Part shown: positions 5,440-6,131 of the stretch, in pieces | Layout: each line of letters opens with the position of its first letter | Position numbering within the stretch: the stretch's first letter is position 1 | NCBI GenBank assembly: GCA_028698695.1 | Contig: JAQVWB010000128.1 | Coordinates: 1-6,131, forward strand | Source of the DNA: Syntrophomonadaceae bacterium | GTDB taxonomy: Bacteria; Bacillota; Syntrophomonadia; Syntrophomonadales; Syntrophomonadaceae | Length of the DNA: 6,131 nucleotides | Direction: 5' to 3' | Position numbers and translations under genes: made by a program | Notes under the pieces: generated by a model | What the model saw: the letters and a program-made list of their open reading frames with translations, nothing else | Databases searched by the model: none | Told to the model about the DNA's origin: nothing

Positions 5440-5635
5440 CTTTCGAGGCGGATGGGGGTTTTTTTGACGCAGATTACGCAGACCCTTCGGGCGCAGATTT
5501 TCGCGGATTTTTTATTTAAATTGGAGCCAGGTTAGTTATGGTGATTAGGGTTCTTTTTGGAGGTAAATTAAAGAATGTTTTAAATCTGACTTTATCGGGG
5601 TTTTTCTGATTATATTATTTTTCTATCAGGTGGAG
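5440..5635. other. Non-coding gap after the mutase, first half
   Basis: It holds a T7 run (5459-5465) without a convincing hairpin before it, the phased CGCAGATT repeat (annotated separately), and an AT-rich stretch (5514-5635) with only a weak CTGAT/ATCAG inverted repeat (5606-5629) and no supportable gene. Confidence 0.6.
5466..5509. repeat. Four-unit CGCAGATT short tandem repeat
   Basis: Units with core CGCAGATT or near it at 5468 (CGCAGATT), 5478 (CGCAGACC), 5492 (CGCAGATT) and 5502 (CGCGGATT), at 10, 14 and 10 bp. The 4-bp excess comes with a CCCTTCGGG mini-palindrome (5483-5491). From general knowledge, similar CGCAGATTACGCAGATT-like decamer repeats occur dispersed in many bacterial genomes; origin and function are unclear to me. 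T-runs lie on both sides (5459-5465, 5508-5513). Confidence 0.6.
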
Positions 5636-5694
5636 TCAATTAAGAGTCCCCTTTCAGGGACTATGATGCTCCGCCCATAGGGCTTCGCAATTGA
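5636..5694. other. Three-way-junction-like palindromic element
   Basis: A closing stem TCAATT (5636-5641)/AATTGA (5689-5694) encloses two hairpins. One is AGTCCC (5645-5650)/GGGACT (5657-5662) with loop CTTTCA. The other spans 5668-5688, with GC/GC and GCCC/GGGC pairs around a 3x3 internal loop and apex ATA. No T-run follows, so it is not an intrinsic terminator. It may be a structured RNA, a cis element or a mobile-element remnant; not recognised as a known family. Confidence 0.4.
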
Positions 5695-5716
5695 TGTAGC
5701 TAAAAGCTTCCGCTAC
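5694..5716 (-). repeat. GTAG hairpin repeat F2, decayed left arm
   Basis: Right arm GCTTCCG (5706-5712), loop TAAAA and CTAC (5713-5716) are intact; the left arm reads ATGTAGC instead of CGGAAGC. It abuts the palindromic element. Confidence 0.6.
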
Positions 5717-5731
5717 AATATTGAGGAGCCC

Positions 5732-5766
5732 GTCAGGTCCAGTCAGAAAAAGTCAGGTCCAGTCAG
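5732..5766 (+). promoter_or_regulatory. Phased GTCAG direct repeats upstream of degS
   Basis: GTCAG occurs at 5732, 5742, 5752 and 5762, exactly one helical turn apart; GTCAGGTCCAGTCAG is repeated at 5732-5746 and 5752-5766. They cover the -35 region of a promoter whose -10 is TATAAT (5777-5782) and which lacks a recognisable TTGACA. This suggests an activator or repressor binding array; the protein is unknown. A simple decamer tandem expansion is the alternative. Confidence 0.4.
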
Positions 5767-5776
5767 GTTCTAATAA

Positions 5777-5782
5777 TATAAT
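5777..5782 (+). promoter_or_regulatory. -10 box of the degS promoter
   Basis: A perfect TATAAT, with a predicted transcript start near 5789 and a leader of about 52 nt. The -35 position is occupied by GTCAGG-like sequence, a poor match, consistent with regulated use. Confidence 0.5.
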
Positions 5783-5840
5783 TCATTTTCACGCTTGTCA
5801 CCCATTTGGGTTAATTTTTGGTTTTGAAGGAAGGATTTTC

Positions 5841-6131
5841 GTGAAAGGTGACGAAGGTAATAAATTAAACAAAAAACAAGGACCTCAAAAACAAAAGTCG
5901 GTTGAGATCGACAGACTGGATCACACTCTTCAGCAGGTTGTGGATACGCTGGAGCAGGGGCGGCTTGATATCTTTGATATAGCGCAGGATTGTGAGCAGC
6001 AGTGCGCTATGCTGAAAGTTGAACTGGAAGAACTGAAGCTGGCTACCATTGAGGTTATTGACCAGGTGGAGAAAACAGAGCGTCTGGAAAAACAGGCGCG
6101 CTTTAAGCTGATGGAAGTCAGCCGTCAGTTT
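5841..6131 (+). CDS. degS: DegS-type sensor histidine kinase, 3'-truncated
   Basis: First 97 residues of a cytoplasmic two-component sensor of the DegS family; DegS phosphorylates the response regulator DegU, which controls exoenzymes, motility and other surface traits in Bacillus. Seen: a Lys/Gln-rich polar N-terminus (1-20), then a long helical, coiled-coil-prone segment. LDHTLQQVVDTLEQGRLDIF (26-45) and the stretch 59-97, ending ARFKLMEVSRQF, line up with the N-terminal DegS sensor domain of B. subtilis (LVEELKQIKQQVYEVI..., RLSEVSRNF as I recall it). There is no signal peptide or membrane segment, as expected. The kinase domain lies beyond the window. The GTG start is chosen for GGAAGG (5829-5834), 6 nt upstream. 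Upstream lie a perfect -10 box and phased repeats. A degU gene would be expected downstream but cannot be seen. Confidence 0.85.
   Translation, partial: MKGDEGNKLNKKQGPQKQKSVEIDRLDHTLQQVVDTLEQGRLDIFDIAQDCEQQCAMLKVELEELKLATIEVIDQVEKTERLEKQARFKLMEVSRQF

Noticed and set aside
5441..5513. Rho-independent terminator after the mutase
   Set aside because: T-runs at 5459-5465 and 5508-5513 are not preceded by a GC-rich stem longer than about 3 bp.
5538..5609. A 23-codon ORF starting ATG GTG ATT AGG
   Set aside because: No ribosome site before the ATG; the GGAGG within it (5559-5563) leads only to ATG TTT TAA. Not supportable as a gene.
5799..5819. ACCCATTTGGGT hairpin followed by TTAATTTTT in the degS leader as an attenuator
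   Set aside because: Only a 4-bp stem; too weak to support a terminator or riboswitch call.

Overview
The window looks like chromosomal DNA of a Gram-positive, probably anaerobic clostridial bacterium (Bacillota; Syntrophomonadaceae/Peptococcaceae-like is a guess). The reasons are strong AGGAGG-type ribosome sites with 6-nt spacing, GTG/ATG starts, a DegS-type two-component sensor and a B. subtilis MnaA-like epimerase. Every gene lies on the + strand. No CRISPR array, tRNA, rRNA, phage gene or transposase gene was seen.

Layout. (1) 1-1574: 3' part of a subtilisin-family (S8) serine protease, cut by the window start. (2) 1575-1904: intergenic, holding a second, orphan copy of the protease's last codons, several hairpin repeats and a good promoter. 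(3) 1905-2324: small pyridoxamine-phosphate-oxidase-like flavin-binding protein. (4) 2325-2684: dense array of hairpin repeats. (5) 2685-3818: non-hydrolysing UDP-GlcNAc 2-epimerase. (6) 3819-4014: more hairpin repeats. (7) 4015-5439: phosphoglucomutase/phosphomannomutase. (8) 5440-5840: a 10-bp-phased CGCAGATT repeat, a three-way-junction-like palindrome, a decayed hairpin repeat, phased GTCAG repeats and a promoter. (9) 5841-6131: start of a DegS-type sensor histidine kinase, cut by the window end.

How the genes fit together. The epimerase (UDP-GlcNAc to UDP-ManNAc) and the hexose-phosphate mutase (Glc-6-P to Glc-1-P, or Man-6-P to Man-1-P) both supply activated sugars for cell-envelope glycopolymers. 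DegS-DegU in Bacillus controls exoenzymes and surface functions, and mnaA lies in the same general chromosomal region there. A shared cell-surface theme is therefore reasonable, but each gene seems to be expressed separately because the gaps are long and full of repeats.

The most unusual content is intergenic: about 15 copies of short hairpins sharing a GTAG foot but using four different stem sequences (named F1-F4 here). They resemble REP/BIME elements. Two gene 3' ends (protease and flavoprotein) run into hairpin sequence. I found no convincing new multi-gene system; the novelty, if any, is in these repeats and in the degS upstream region.
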